A DNA stretch of 64,000 nucleotides from NCBI GenBank assembly GCA_963970005.1, contig CAXAMN010013780.1, positions 114,751 to 178,750 on the forward strand. The letters are read 5' to 3'. The translations under genes were made by a program, and so were the position numbers. This DNA comes from Durusdinium trenchii (lineage: Eukaryota > Sar > Dinophyceae > Suessiales > Symbiodiniaceae). The number at the start of each line of letters is the position of its first letter. Position 1 is the first letter of the stretch. Of this stretch, positions 30,064 to 42,148 are shown in pieces. The notes beneath the pieces were generated by a model. The model searched no databases. It saw only the letters and a list, made by a program, of their open reading frames with translations, and was not told the DNA's origin.

Positions 30064-30889
30064 TGATCCAAATTCCAGTCTTCGAGTCACTTCTTGGCAC
30101 CTCGAAACTTCAGACGGCCATGGATGCCATGGGAAGAGGCACAAGTTCAGGTGTCTCGCTGGGGGCTGAGAATGAGCAAAAGATCGCATGTGGGGGAATT
30201 CCTGACAGTTTAACTTAAGTGGAAACAGTGGAAAAAGTTCGGGCTTGCTGTCCTATCTCTTTAGTACTCTATTCCAAGATATCTTAACTATGCATGTGGC
30301 CAGAGGACAAGTGCATGCGGCATGCGCATTTTGGATGGACTTTGGACTATCTGTTTGACTCTAAAGAAAGGAGGACAACTCTGAAACCAAAAAGCAACCC
30401 CTGCACCGGAATCTGTTTTTTTTCGAGCACAGGCAAGGTGCTTTGAGAACCCTCCTGCCTGGATGCAGTGATGATGCAAACGAACTACTTTAATGTCAAA
30501 ACCAAACCAGGTGATTTCGCAGTGCAGCTGACTCGTTTCAAGAAGATCGAACTTTTGCAGTGACTTCAATGGTGTTAAACTCGCCTTGGCAGCAGAACCT
30601 CTCCAGAAAATGTGCAAAGGTGGCTACATCAACCACAGATTCATGCGTTGTGCATGTAAGACCATACTCCATTTTGCAGGTCACCGGGTGTTCACCCTTC
30701 TCGAAAAGCACTCAAACAATGGAAAAGCAACCAGACCACAAAGTGGATGAATCTGATAAGCCTGGTTTATCCCAATGTCCAAATGGAATTCACTTTTCGA
30801 TTTGTTTTGGGTTCACTTCAAGCCTTCCGGCCCTTGGAAGCCATCCTAATCATCTTTCTGGCCTTTGCCGTGGCTAAGGACCCCAGAGA

Positions 30890-33800
30890 CCCAGCTCGGC
30901 ATTAAGAAGGCGTCGAATGCGTGCCGTTTTGCTGTCCCAGAAGTTGTACTTGACAACTACGCAACCTCCAAAGCTACGCTGGTCAGGTTTGTACCAAAGC
31001 TCAGGGCGTCAGATTTGTAAAGTTCGTACCACTTCCATTTAGGATCAGGTTGCTGTGCAGCTTACTATACTGGATGTGGCATATGGCATGTCATCTCAGT
31101 GAACGTTACAGCTTTCAGCTTTGTTTGGAAAAAGGACCGCGATTACGTGCGGCGGAACTTGCCGATGAATTTGCAGTCGGGTGGCCCAGTAATGGACGTG
31201 TGGCATGGGAGATGCTAGGACAGATGGAGCTTCTACAATGACACTGACACTCCGCAAGAAACCGGAGACCGAATGGACAGGGCCCTCGGTCGGATGCTTG
31301 TTGCTGGCAGGCAGCAGTATCTGAGACGAGTCTCAGGCCTGCAGGACATTGTCAACAAGCATGTCAAGGCCAGACCTGAATCATGGTTATTGGTGGGGAA
31401 AAGGGAAGTGCTCCGAGCACTTCTCTAGATCATCGATCACCGAAACGGCAGGTACCAAGTTTGCACAAGCAGCTCTTCACAGAGGCCAACTGTCGTGACT
31501 AACGGTGACCGTGACACATGGAACAAGAAGCCGTGGCGTGTCTGAGTTTCTTTCTCTTATGTTCTTTAGAGCCCTGAACTTGAAAAGTTCATGTTCAGTG
31601 GTTTGAGGAACATTTTGACATTCCAATAGGATTTCTGCATGCCTAGTCAGAAGTGCTGAAGGACTTGCGAGTACGCGCGGCCACTATTCGGATGTCCTAT
31701 GGCATGGAGCCACCCCATTTGCGTTGGAGGGCTCAGCAGAAAGACGTTGTCGTGTGTCTGTCAGGTGTCGCAGGTCAGCATCTCCTTTTGCTGGATTTCG
31801 ATGCCATAGTTCATTTGCGGTCCGCACGTTAACAACCGGGCCAGTATCGGGCTTGACATAGGCTCGAGGATCAGATTGTCCAGGTCGTACTGAAGAGCTA
31901 GCTGCTAGCTGCTAGCTGCAGTCTGCAGCAGCTTCTCTGCTGTGATCCAGAGCAAAGTCCAAGTCCTTTGGGTAGTCAACACTGGCAAAGCAGCGGTGCT
32001 CCGGTGAGCTCGACCACCGCCTTTAGCCAAAGCCCTCACCTGCTTCCAAGGGCACCATTTGAGATGCATAGACTCCTACATGCTTTGGAAGGCACAGCAA
32101 ACAAGTGCAACCATGAGTGTAGGACAAATCGACCGGACATATTGTGGGTACAGACCCTGGCTCGGCCAGGGTAGGTGGACCAGCATGCTTGGCGGCAAGG
32201 ACATTATAGTTGAACAAGGTTTGGTGGAGTCTAGGTAGTCTAGGTCATGTTGCGTGCCGCAGCGTGGATGGATGGTGCTGTCACCACCTCGTGTGTGTCA
32301 TAAAACGGGAGACTCCGCCATGGGAAGAGGAAGAAGGGACGACGAACCTGAGGAAACTCATTGAACCACAAATTTCCCCTGCTCCAACAATGGCTCTGGG
32401 TCCAACCCCCCTTAAAAAGCCCCTAAGTCCCTTGTAGTCGAGTCTGTGAACAGACGTTCGAGTCCCTGGATCCAGGTTGGGGGTCACCTGCCATCACCGC
32501 CATGACGAAGCATGGCCCTTCTCATTCCTTCCGACGCTACTAGGGGCTCCTAGCCTACTACTGGAAGCAAGGACGCAGCTCCTGGCATCGCTGCTAGTAA
32601 CAAGAAGCTACTAGGGGCTCCTGGCATCGCTACTAGGAACAAAGGGCATCGCTACTAGGAGCCGACGTGACGAGGCATGGCCCTGGAGGAGTCCGCCAAG
32701 AGTGGGGCCAGGTGGTCGCAGATGTTCAGACCAGGTGGGGCCGTGGGCTGCTGGCCATCTGGCAGGGCCTTTTGGTGTGGTTCCAAACCGGGCTTGGAGG
32801 ATGGTTTTTTGATGATTTGAAGAAGGACAACAAGCAATGTCACTCTCAGACTTGATGAGCACTGTCCTGCCAACACATGACCTTATTCTGACTTCTCACC
32901 AGCCAAATTTTGGACATGGCGGCCACACTTTCGAGGCTTCAATGACATTGTCAATGAGACATTCAAAGTTGGTGCTAATGCGGACGCCCCAACTATGCTC
33001 TGGTCATATCCGCGCGCAACTGTCAAACTGCTCTTCTGACTGAGGCATGTATTTTCAGCAAGACTTACCTGACCAACAAGCAGGACTGCCGATGTATTTG
33101 TAGAGGCCCCCCCTCCGTTCCAGCCATTGTCCGCAACCAGTGCGTCTGTACGTTTGATCCACGTTTCGAGTTTCGATCCATCGATTTCCCGGTCAGTACA
33201 CGCCCGGCCGGGACGGTTTTGAACACATTCCAGTACATTGACATTCAGCCGAACAGAGCTTCAAAAAACCATGAAAGCAACACACTTGATTGAGAGCATG
33301 AGCATACCGTTTCAGCTTTCCATATTTGTTTGTCAACGGTGCAATGAAGCATATGCCAAGACTTTCTACTTGATGAGTGATGAGGAACCATGCACTGTGG
33401 TTAGTTATACCGGATCGAGGGTGTGTAAGAACAAAAGGCTTACAGGATATCACGAGTGATATCATTATGTACTTTCATGCACGAGCCATACGATTTGTGC
33501 TGAAATCGATCTTGAGTCTTTACTCTTTGGGCAAGAAGAAGTGTGCTTCACCAATACTTGGATACTCTATGGTTCTCAAAAAGGTCTTGATCAACCAGCA
33601 TTCACCCGCAGGAACGAGAGCAGTTCTTGCGAATGCATGTCAAGGACCCGTTGCAGAGAGCATCCGAACGATGGCTGGAGCATCTGAACGATGTCTTCAG
33701 CATTTTCCCTGCGAGGACTCGAATGGAATTTTGTGGTTCGAGCTGCAAAGAGAATTAGACAGCATTTACTACCAGCGAATAGATTTTGTTGATGCCGATC

Positions 33801-36110
33801 TGGCATGTGGTTGATGATCACTTCCTGTTTAGGTTGTAGAAAGGAAGAGATGTCAGATGACAAGTGTGCAAGCTACATCATCTCATATTCTTCAAGAAAG
33901 GGAAGGCACATATATAATTATAGCAAGACTGTTTGGGTCCATGTTGGTGAGAACGTTGACTTGAGCCAACTCTCTGGCTGCCAGGTGCAGATGTATCACC
34001 CTCTCGCATGGGGATTTCCTGACACCTCCAAGATCGTGACACCCAACCCTGGAGAGCCGCTGGGAGCTGAGCACGAGGATTTCTTGGAGCTGAAGTGGTT
34101 CAGGACGGAGCAGGCGGGCGTAGGAGGCATCAAACAAAGACTTGGCAAGTTTTCTGGGATCTCTGGAAACACAACAGGTAGGCCACAACGAAGGCTTTCA
34201 CAAGAAGTAGTAGGCTGCTATTTCTGAGTGGACTGAGTGGATAGTAATTGATTTGTGTGACTGAGGATTGACCCTTTCCATGGCTGGTGTGCTCGAAAGA
34301 GCATGGACAGTGTCACCGAGATGGAGGACGGTCAATGGTCTGGGACAGTCTGGTGGAGTTTCCCATTCCAGGTCGAAGGCTTGTGGCGGACTCCAAAGGG
34401 GGTATGGAAGTTGTGGCAAAGGTGTTGCAGGGTCATGAAGGGTTAAGAGATGCGGCGGACTCTGGTGATGGCGATTTTTTTGGGCGCAGGATGTGGACTT
34501 CCTCTACACCCTCCGCTTGCGCTGCTTTCCCGAAAGCACCTTCCAGGCTGTAAGAAGGACAACACATAGGGTAACGACCAGGTCACAACACTGGAGCATC
34601 AGCGGTATCCTTTGCTGTCATCCGAATCATTATCATCAGTTCGTCTCAAAGCTGGCTGTGTTTCTGGAGCTTGGATCAGAAGAAAACGTCGCTTGCTCCG
34701 GCGATTTGCAGATCCCTGTCAGCAGGCCTTGTCCTTGGGAAAGATCCCGGCCTTCATCCAAGAGTGCCCCTGGATTTGGGTACTAGGTGCCTCTCGTCTG
34801 ACACAGCTGCAGACTTTCAGTTCGTCAGTCAGTTGGGCATGTGATGCGCACATTCAGGGTCAGTTAAGACATTGAAGACATGAGACCGCAGGGAAGAGTC
34901 TGGGCTCTAGCTTGATTTCTATTTTGTAAGCACATTTGCAACAAGAGGCCATGCAGGCAGTGTGAGGGCGCCAGCAGGGATGGCAGGGATGGCATCGGAC
35001 AGACAACATGTCCTCCCATTGTCATGTCTTCTGATCTAGAAAGCTTCTTGTTAGTAGTAATGCCCTTGTTACTAATAGCATCCTTGCTACTAGTAGCGAT
35101 GCACCTTGTTACTAGTAGTGATGCACTAGGAACTAGAACAAAGCGGGTTTTGTGCTTTCGACTCGGAAGGGGTGAAGCGTCAGGCAGCTTTGGCCTTTCC
35201 TGACCGTGCGTAGGATCTGAGTGTATGAGCCTATTGAGGGTAGCGCCTTCTTTTTTTTCTGTAGGTTAGGTAGGTTAAGCCATGGAGATCATTACCATAA
35301 CAGCTTGTCCATGTGAAAAATCCAACCGATTCCTTAGTTGGAAGCTGACATCCAACTCAAGCAGTATTTCACCCATCCAAATTGAGGAATTCCTTTGCCA
35401 AGTGCCAAGAATTCCTTTGAATCGGCACGACGAGAGGTCTCTATGACGATCAAAGCTTATGGAGAAGAGACGACCATTAGCCTGATCAGTGAGGATTTGC
35501 TCCAGCACCCAGGCAGGTGAACATTTTTGTTCCGCTCGTCCAACATTTTTCTGTTAAGCCTGACTAAGCCCAAAGACTGAGACTGTTGACTTTTGGGCTT
35601 TGCAGGTTTGCTACGAGATTTGCAGGCAGTACTGAAGAATCCTGGCAGCTTTTCAGACCGGTCAGGACTTTCAGGTTGAAACAAGGATTTGCTCAACTGC
35701 CATCTCGGCAGCCATGCTTGCTGAAACAGTGGACACCATTGCTTTGATGCGGATCGACTGTGAAGCAGCAAGACTATATATGCCTTGCAAGCTTTTTTAG
35801 AAGCAACACATTTCTTGACACATGTATATAAATGTCACATATATATTTACTGTGTACATATATATAGTATTATATAGTTTTGTTGGGGTGAGGCACATCA
35901 CCTTTTCAGGAGCAAGAGTTTTGCTTTTCGTGACCCTCTTTGCGTTTCTTTGCCTAGGAAGTATGTCCCTCAACAGAGCCCTGACGACAGCCAGTTGCCA
36001 AGCACCTCAAGTTCTGAAGACTTGCTTGAAAATTGCGACGTGTTGAAGATCATGGCACAGAAAGCAGAGGATTTGTCTCCTGTTCCTGGGCTGCGATTTC
36101 AAGACCGTGC
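30890..36110 (+). CDS. Candidate multi-exon host gene, unrecognised
   Basis: A series of short open segments with coding character suggests exons of one gene. Examples: about 31,120-31,215 DYVRRNLPMNLQSGGPVMDV; about 31,231-31,385 ETGDRMDRALGRMLVAGRQQ and LQDIVNKHVKARPES; 31,655-31,765 KDLRVRAATIRMSYGMEPPH; about 33,040-33,290 TNKQDCRCICRGPPSVPAIV and CVCTFDPRFEFRSIDF; about 33,611-33,750 FLRMHVKDPLQRASERWLEH; about 33,930-34,180 WVHVGENVDLSQLSGCQVQM and FLELKWFRTE; 34,490-34,546 DVDFLYTLRLRCFPESTFQ, preceded by CAG and followed by a GC donor; about 35,958-36,110 SSSEDLLENCDVLKIMAQKA. No known domain is recognised and the order may cover more than one gene. Introns hold dispersed repeats. Confidence 0.4.
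32531..32665 (+). repeat. Dispersed CTACTAGGAGCAAGG repeat
   Basis: About three units in forward orientation, with CTACTAGGGGCTCCTGGCAT repeated. It lies in a presumed intron. Confidence 0.8.
35041..35133 (-). repeat. Dispersed CTACTAGGAGCAAGG repeat, diverged
   Basis: Reverse-orientation units (TTGTTACTAGTAG and ATCCTTGCTACTAGTAGCG). More diverged than the copies at 32.5 and 47.6 kb. Confidence 0.65.
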
Positions 36111-36365
36111 TCATTTTTGCTGCACACTGGCCTGCCTCTCGAACTCGCTACTCGTTAAAGAATGAGGGTGTCCACTTCACCGTTGCCCTCTGCACTGAGT
36201 CAACCGCCAGACGGGGTATCGGGCCCATTTACCATGGCCAAAGCGGCCAACGCAAGAGCACACCAGACCCGAACAGGATAAGTCAGACGAATGCCGCCAA
36301 CGAAACCGGACAAGAAACCAAAACCAAAGTCCTGTGCTCAAAAGTTTTTTGCAGTGAAACATTAT

Positions 36366-36470
36366 AGGAGCAAGGACGCTCCTGGCCTTACTACTAGGAG
36401 CAAGAAGCTACTAGGGGCTCCTGGCATCACTAGAGCAAGGATGCTATTAGCAATGCAAGAACAGCTCCTG
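36366..36470 (+). repeat. Dispersed CTACTAGGAGCAAGG repeat
   Basis: Forward units with AGGAGCAAGGACGCTCCTGG and CTACTAGGGGCTCCTGGCAT, followed by a degenerate unit. Confidence 0.75.
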
Positions 36471-37348
36471 GCAATCTACTTTTTGTTTCGGTCTGCCACA
36501 CCTCAAGGCCTCAAGATACCGTGGTCAGCTCAAGCCACAAGCACCGCATGGACGGAAGATGAAAGCCAGGCCTGGCACCAAGATATCAAGATGTCTTCGT
36601 ATATATGACTTATATGTTCCTACATCATGTATTTGACCTTCAAGGATCTGATGTTTGTGTTGGGTAGGAGATTGTTTGCCCATATGAGGTTGCATTCTGG
36701 CAGTGAGTGAACTCTGACCCATATGAGGCCTCCTTTGAGACGCACCAAAAGGCTCACGGCCAAGTCTTTCGAGGCGAACGGGGTAAGTGCTGCGCTGTAC
36801 TTCGGTCATTCAAGAAAGCATTGCAGTGCATGAGAGAAAGTCAATCCACCTGAGGCACTGTACAAAGTCTTGTTTGTAGATTCTGTGCGAGGCGTATCCC
36901 TGAGATATGGGTATCCACTTGCCGTTCTCAACTCATTGTCAGTTGAAAGATGCTTTGACGCACCCATAGGCCCATAGGTCAAACAGAATCCACAGAACCA
37001 GGAGGCGATTGGAGATACGTGCAAGTACAAGATGCCTGTGAAGCGGACATCTCGCATCAACTCGTTGGAGTGCCATGACTTGCATCGGAGCGAGATTGAT
37101 GTTGCATGACAGGGCAGTTCAGGGCAGTTGCAGGTTCCATCCCTTTTGGCAAAAGAAGACACGCGTGGACGATGGTCTTGCGTTGCAATTAAGATTGGCG
37201 GCGCTGTATCTTTAACGCTGTAGAAACCCGTGCTCTCCTTGGTTCATGGTTACCTTTTCATTTTATACTACTGTATGTATATATATCACGTTGCACACGT
37301 ATTTGCGTATTTGTTGGTCTTCCAGACATTTTGTTTCATGTGCGCATG

Positions 37349-37495
37349 TCCAGCCAGCGACCTGCACCTCGACGCTTTTGGCGTCGTGGGATCCAAGGGA
37401 AGATTTCGACTTCTCCGACCTCAAGAACTGCAGCTTGGCATGCCGAAAGGTTCCGTCCTTTCCATGCGATCGCTGGACGCAAGCTTGCATGGGTT
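37349..37495 (+). CDS. Candidate exon
   Basis: The frame reads DLHLDAFGVVGSKGRFRLLR, then ELQLGMPKGSVLSMRSLDAS. It is well formed and precedes a GGGTTTGCTT short tandem repeat (about 37,490-37,522). A second frame is also open, so the choice is by composition. Not recognised. Confidence 0.3.
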
Positions 37496-37679
37496 TGCTT
37501 GGGTTTGCTTGGGTTTGCTTTTGCATGTTCAGATGCAACACTTCTTGCGATGCTTTTGTGTGTTTTGTTCCCCACATTGTCGTGTGGGGTTCTTGTTTTT
37601 TTTGCTGCACCTCCTCGCTCCTCCGCCTCCTCGCTCCTCCGCCTTCCTCCTTCCTCCTCCTTCCTCCTTCCTCCTCCTC

Positions 37680-37895
37680 TCTACAACATCTCTCACACAA
37701 CATCCCACACACAACATCTCTCACAACAACATCACTCACACAACATCTCTCACACAACATCCCACACACAACATCACTCACACAACATCCCACACACAAC
37801 ATCTCTCACAACAACATCTCTCACAACAACATCTCACACACAACATCACTCACACAACATCCCACACACAACATCACTCACACAACATCTCCAAC
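37680..37895 (+). repeat. Tandem repeat, ACACAACATC family
   Basis: About 215 bases are made of variants of CTCACACAACATCCCACACA with 15-20-base periods. All frames are open through it, which creates spurious long ORFs on both strands. Confidence 0.85.
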
Positions 37896-37904
37896 ACGCC
37901 CGCT

Positions 37905-38276
37905 GCTTGCCAAGGGGTCGGATGCCAAGGGGTCGGATGTACGCCCTGGCGTCGTTTGGCGTCGGCTGGGCACCGGCGCAGATTTCGTGGCAGGCGCAGC
38001 ACTTTGCTGCTTGCCAAGGGGTCGGATGTACGCCCTGGCGTCGTCTGGCGTCGGCTGGGCACCGGCGCAGATTTCGTGGCAGGCGCAGCACTTTGCTGCT
38101 TGCCAAGGGGTCGGATGTACGCCCTGGCGTCGTCTGGCGTCGGCTGGGCACCGCGCAGATTTCGTGGCAGGCGCAGCACTTTGCTGCTTGCCCAAGGGTC
38201 GGATGTCCGCCCTGGCGTCGTCTGGCGTTGGCTGGGCACCGGCGCAGATTTCGTGGCAGGCACAGCACTTTGTGAA
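37905..38276 (+). repeat. 89-bp tandem repeat array
   Basis: Four units start near 37,918, 38,009, 38,098 and 38,185 (period 89, 89, then 87). Each begins GCTTGCCAAGGGGTCGGATG and ends GCGCAGCACTTTGCT. The fourth runs into CCTCCATGTGCAGATTTCG. Another unit resumes right after the assembly gap at 38,520. The period is not a multiple of three, so a coding role is unlikely. Confidence 0.85.
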
Positions 38277-38309
38277 CCTCCATGTGCAGATTTCGTGCCA
38301 GGCACGCAG

Positions 38310-38800
38310 CATCTGTGTAGCTGGAAGCTGAGAACTGGCGACGTTGTAGTACAACTTTATTACCCCGAGAATCTGCTTAGCTGGAAGATGAGAACTGGCG
38401 ACTTTGTAGTACAACTTTAAGTACGCGGAGCAATCTGTGGAGCTGGAAGATGAGAACTGGCGACTTTGTAGTACAACTTTAGTACGCGGAGCAATCTGTG
38501 GAGCTGGAANNNNNNNNNNGGGTCGGATGTACGCCCTGGCGTCGTCTGGCGTCGGCTGGGCACCGGCGCAGATTTCGTGGCAGGCGCAGCACTTTGTGAA
38601 CCTCCATGTGCAGATTTCGTGCCAGGCACGCAGCATCTGTGGAGCTGGAATATGAGAACTGGCGACTCTGTAGTTTAGTACGCGGAGCAATCTGTGGAGC
38701 TGGAAGCTGAGAACTGGCGACTTTGTAGTAATTACAACTTTAGTGGAGCTGGAAGATGAGAACTGGCGACTTTCTAGTACAACTTTAGTACAAGCGCCAA
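38310..38800 (+). repeat. About 61-bp tandem repeat, GAACTGGCGACTTTGTAGTA
   Basis: Units combine GAGCTGGAAGATGAGAACTG, GCGACTTTGTAGTACAACTT and TAGTACGCGGAGCAATCTGT. The array is interrupted by the assembly gap and one 89-bp unit, then continues with shortened units. The 89-bp and 61-bp arrays interdigitate, so the two probably form a higher-order unit. Confidence 0.8.
38510..38519. other. Assembly gap (10 N)
   Basis: Ten undetermined bases lie inside the tandem arrays. The true length of the array is therefore unknown and the gap size is probably a placeholder. Confidence 0.99.
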
Positions 38801-39036
38801 GCAGCATACATCCACCCACACACTGACACACTGACGAACAAGCGCATACACACAAACGCACACCTCACGTACACACAGAGACCCTCACGCCTTATATCTG
38901 TCTCGCCTGTCTCTTCCCCACGCTCACTCTTCCGCACTTTACCCCTGCAGCCTCAATCTTTCGAAGTTGTTCACATGTGGGGTTATCCAGTCCTATAATT
39001 CTTCCATGAGAATGAGTCTTTGTGGATGGATGTTTT

Positions 39037-39105
39037 GGAGCACACGAGACGTGTGAGTAGTGAGTAGGGACACTGACCGATTGGAACGCCGCAGAATCGG
39101 TCCAG
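39037..39105 (+). repeat. Direct repeat D1, first copy
   Basis: GGAGCACACGAGACGTGTGA through GCCGCAGAATCGGTCCA recurs at 40,892-40,955. The first copy carries an extra 7-base TGAGTAG duplication. Confidence 0.85.
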
Positions 39106-39135
39106 GCCTGAAGCCCAAGTGATCCACCATGTCAC

Positions 39136-39630
39136 TCGATGATCTGGATGCCATGGCCCTGGAGATGGAGCGTGGCTGCTCTCGTGGTGCAGGGCTCACC
39201 CTGACGACTGGGTGCGCCTTCGAGAGCTGTATGTCTCCATGTGGGACGTGAGCCGCGTCCAGTACATCGATCATCGGACGCACGGGAGCCTGCCAATCAT
39301 GATGGCAACCATCACCCTGGCTGAGGAGACCACTGCTGAGACGACCGCGGCGGATCTGCGCCTCACCAAGACCGTGGATCGGTTCCATCTTTGAAGCGAC
39401 CGCCGCTGGAACATTGGCCGCCTGGCCGAGCCAGGTTGACCCACTCATGGCGCGTGGAGACCCTGCTGGCGATCCTCTCCGCCTACGTGGACAATACCCA
39501 CCTCCTTGGAAGCGCCACCATCTTGCGTAGGGAGTGCGCAGTAGGGGCAGTGGGCCTGGCGCTCCACGCGACTCAGGACGAGATTGACCTCGAAGAAACG
39601 AGGCGGCGCCTTGGTTCCGAGCCTCCGTGA
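39136..39630 (+). pseudogene. Unrecognised ORF pair between repeats
   Basis: Frames 39,180-39,394 (DDWVRLRELYVSMWDVSRVQ, IMMATITLAEETTAETTAAD) and 39,391-39,630 (RVETLLAILSAYVDNTHLLG, GLALHATQDEIDLEETRRRL) are adjacent and protein-like. No domain is recognised. They lie between the two D1 repeats and may belong to a mobile or duplicated segment. Confidence 0.3.
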
Positions 39631-40833
39631 CTTGGCACGCCCGCGCTGGACGTCGAGCTCGTGCGGAGGACCTCGGCCGTAGCCTCTCCGTGACTTGGAT
39701 AGCCCGAACCTAGTTGGATCCCTAGCTTTTTCCCTGAGACATTCGACCACTCCAGTCCACAAACCGAATGGAGCGACCTCAGAGTCGCCGAGAAGTTGAA
39801 AAGCCCGCAGTCGAACCCGTGTCTCCTTCGACCCGCAGTCGAACTCGTGTCTCCTTCGACCCGGAGGGCCGCCGGGAACTTAGCTAAGGTGCCTTGGTGT
39901 CGACAGTCCGTTTCGGTGCTCTGCAGACCCCCACACATCACCGCCGGTGACACTGACACCACTCGTGACCCGACGTGAGTCACTGCAAGGTCATGGCTCA
40001 AGCAGACACGTGGCTGGGCCTTGTGAACGCGCAGTATTCCCACCACGGATGTCGAGCCCTCGATGTGCGTGGCGCATGAAGCTGGGCGGCCTATCCTGAG
40101 CCGAAACGGCGAGTAGTCGCCAGCCTTGCCTGTGTCAATGGGTCGATGGATCTGTGCCGCGTATGGGCGGCCATCGCGCCCGGACCCGCATCAGCGAGTG
40201 GACCTGTCGAAGGAGAACCCCTCTGCCGGTGGCAGCTTGGAGAGGGCGATGGGTGCAGCCAGTGCCTTCGAGTGACATCCGAGGAGGGTGGACACCATCA
40301 AGACGATCGCGAGTGCCAAGCTGCGCGTCAGCGCGGCCTCAAGAGACACATCTCGATCACCCTGGCGACACTCCTGACTTGTGTGCAATCGCTGGAATCC
40401 GAGGATGACCTCCGGATTTTTTTATCATGGAGGCAAGCTCTCGGCTTCTGACACGCCGGACGCCAGCTCGAACCCGCCAGACTAAGGTTGAGCGCATGAG
40501 GATCCTTGAGATCCCAACTGATCGGACACCAAACTTCCCCTGAGGCAAGGGGTTGGGTTTGTTTATACACCAGACGTCAGCTCGATCGGTACAGAGACGA
40601 CCCATGTCGGTTCAAAGGACGACGCGTGTGGTGACGCTCTTGGGACGTCAGCCATCCCAGGACATTCAAGGATACCTTTGGGGGCGTGACCTGGCGCGGT
40701 GGCGCCAGATGTTCAGATCTCGACCAAACAAGATCGCGCAGTTGAAGGCCTACCTAATTTCCCAACGACTGTGAGCGCAATCGAACAGCTGGACTATGGC
40801 CGGACACCACCATGGCGGAAGGCGGCCTACCGC

Positions 40834-40955
40834 CATGGCTACATCGTCCAAAAGGCTGCAGTGCTCACAGCGTAGTGGAAAGAGAGAGTGTCTTGGAGCA
40901 CACGAGACGTGTGAGTAGGGACACTGACCGATTGGAACGCCGCAGAATCGGTCCA
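40834..40955 (+). repeat. Direct repeats D2 and D1 (second copy) in tandem
   Basis: 40,834-40,891 (CTACATCGTCCAAAAGGCTG to GAGTGTCTTGG) recurs at about 41,217-41,277. 40,892-40,955 repeats 39,037-39,105. The spacer between the two D2 copies contains further GGCGTGGAGAATCNCCGAGT units (about 41,067 and 41,189). Confidence 0.8.
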
Positions 40956-41589
40956 ATAGCTTTTTTGTAAACACAAATGAGGAGCTCTCGCGCGAAGAAT
41001 CGCCGAGGGTGACCTTTCCACACACGACCTGTCCAGACCGTAGGTCGTTGATTCGCTTGATTCGCTTGGCGTGGAGAATCTCCGAGTGCGAGCTTTGATC
41101 CGGAGAAGGCCGGAGAAGGTCGAAGACCCTTGTAAAGGTTATGCGCAGGAGATGAAAGATCAAAGGAAATAATAGCTGGGGTCGCCTGGCGTGGAGAATC
41201 GCCGAGTGCGACCGCCGTGGCTACATCGCCCAAAAGGCTGCAGTGCTCACAGCGTAGTGGAAAGAAAGAGTGTCTTGATGGGACAAATACACTGAGGCAT
41301 CTCGAGCGAGCAATGCTCGGGACCAGACGCTTTCAAAGAGGCTGGAACTTGACACCAAACACATGGCCCCGATTCCTTTGTATTTCGCACGCCTTTGCTC
41401 CCAGGGCTCCGAAAACGAGATTGTCCGACAACAGTCTGGAGCTGAAAAATGGAGACATGAGAACAATCTGCATGTTTGAGACACCTTCCAGTACGCCCAA
41501 AAAGAGACATTTTGGGCAAGAAATGGAACTTCGACAAGGGTGTTGCTAGAGGAACATGTTTGATGTTTAGAGTTCAAAACCTAGAGGCA

Positions 41590-42148
41590 AAATGTTTAGA
41601 TTGCAACCTGTGTGCTTTTGTGGCTTCTGTGCTCCTGGACACTCCATGGGTCTTTTTCCAAGCAACTATTTCTTGGATGTTGTTCCTAAGGCTGCCAGTG
41701 ATTATGCGGCCAAGCAATTGATGATGGTCGCTGCTGTTTCTATGCATTCATCCTATTTAAAGAGAGATGAGGATCGCATACAGTCGGTTCCAGTGATAGG
41801 GTTTTCTCCCAATCACACTGTTGGACAGCCTAATCACACCGTTGCAGAGCCTCCGCACTAACCCAACGCAAACGCTCTTGGACCGCATGTGCACGACAAG
41901 GCCACGAGATGTCAGCCAACTTGGGTTCTTTGGATTTGATGTTGACTGTTTGTGTCGAAGTACTGCTTTTGGCGATTGGCTACCAGGCCCATACAAGTAG
42001 TGAGTGGGAGGCAAAGGTATATAAGGGTTTTTTAACCTTTGCATGGCTGACATTCTTTAGACTCTTAACGCCCAAAGCTTGGGGATTTAGATTGGACATG
42101 ACATATGGACTTCTCTTTGATCACATGTTCCTCGTGCAGAGGCTCTAG
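41590..42148 (+). other. Weak ORFs, possible exons
   Basis: 41,592-41,861 reads PGHSMGLFPSNYFLDVVPKA and YAAKQLMMVAAVSMHSSYLK. 41,909-42,148 has a hydrophobic stretch (LMLTVCVEVLLLAIGY). Either may be an exon. Nothing links them to a known family. Confidence 0.25.

Noticed and set aside
37905-38276. CRISPR-like array
   Set aside because: Units are head-to-tail with no unique spacers, and the organism is a eukaryote.
37230-38420. ORFs of 314-396 codons open in all three + frames, and long minus ORFs
   Set aside because: They run through low-complexity and tandem repeats lacking stop codons. The repeat period (89) is not a multiple of three. Only the segment at 37,349-37,495 is kept as a possible exon.
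39990-40006. Possible dinoflagellate spliced-leader remnant (ATGGCTCAAG)
   Set aside because: Only about nine bases agree with the 3' end of the spliced leader and no upstream part is present.
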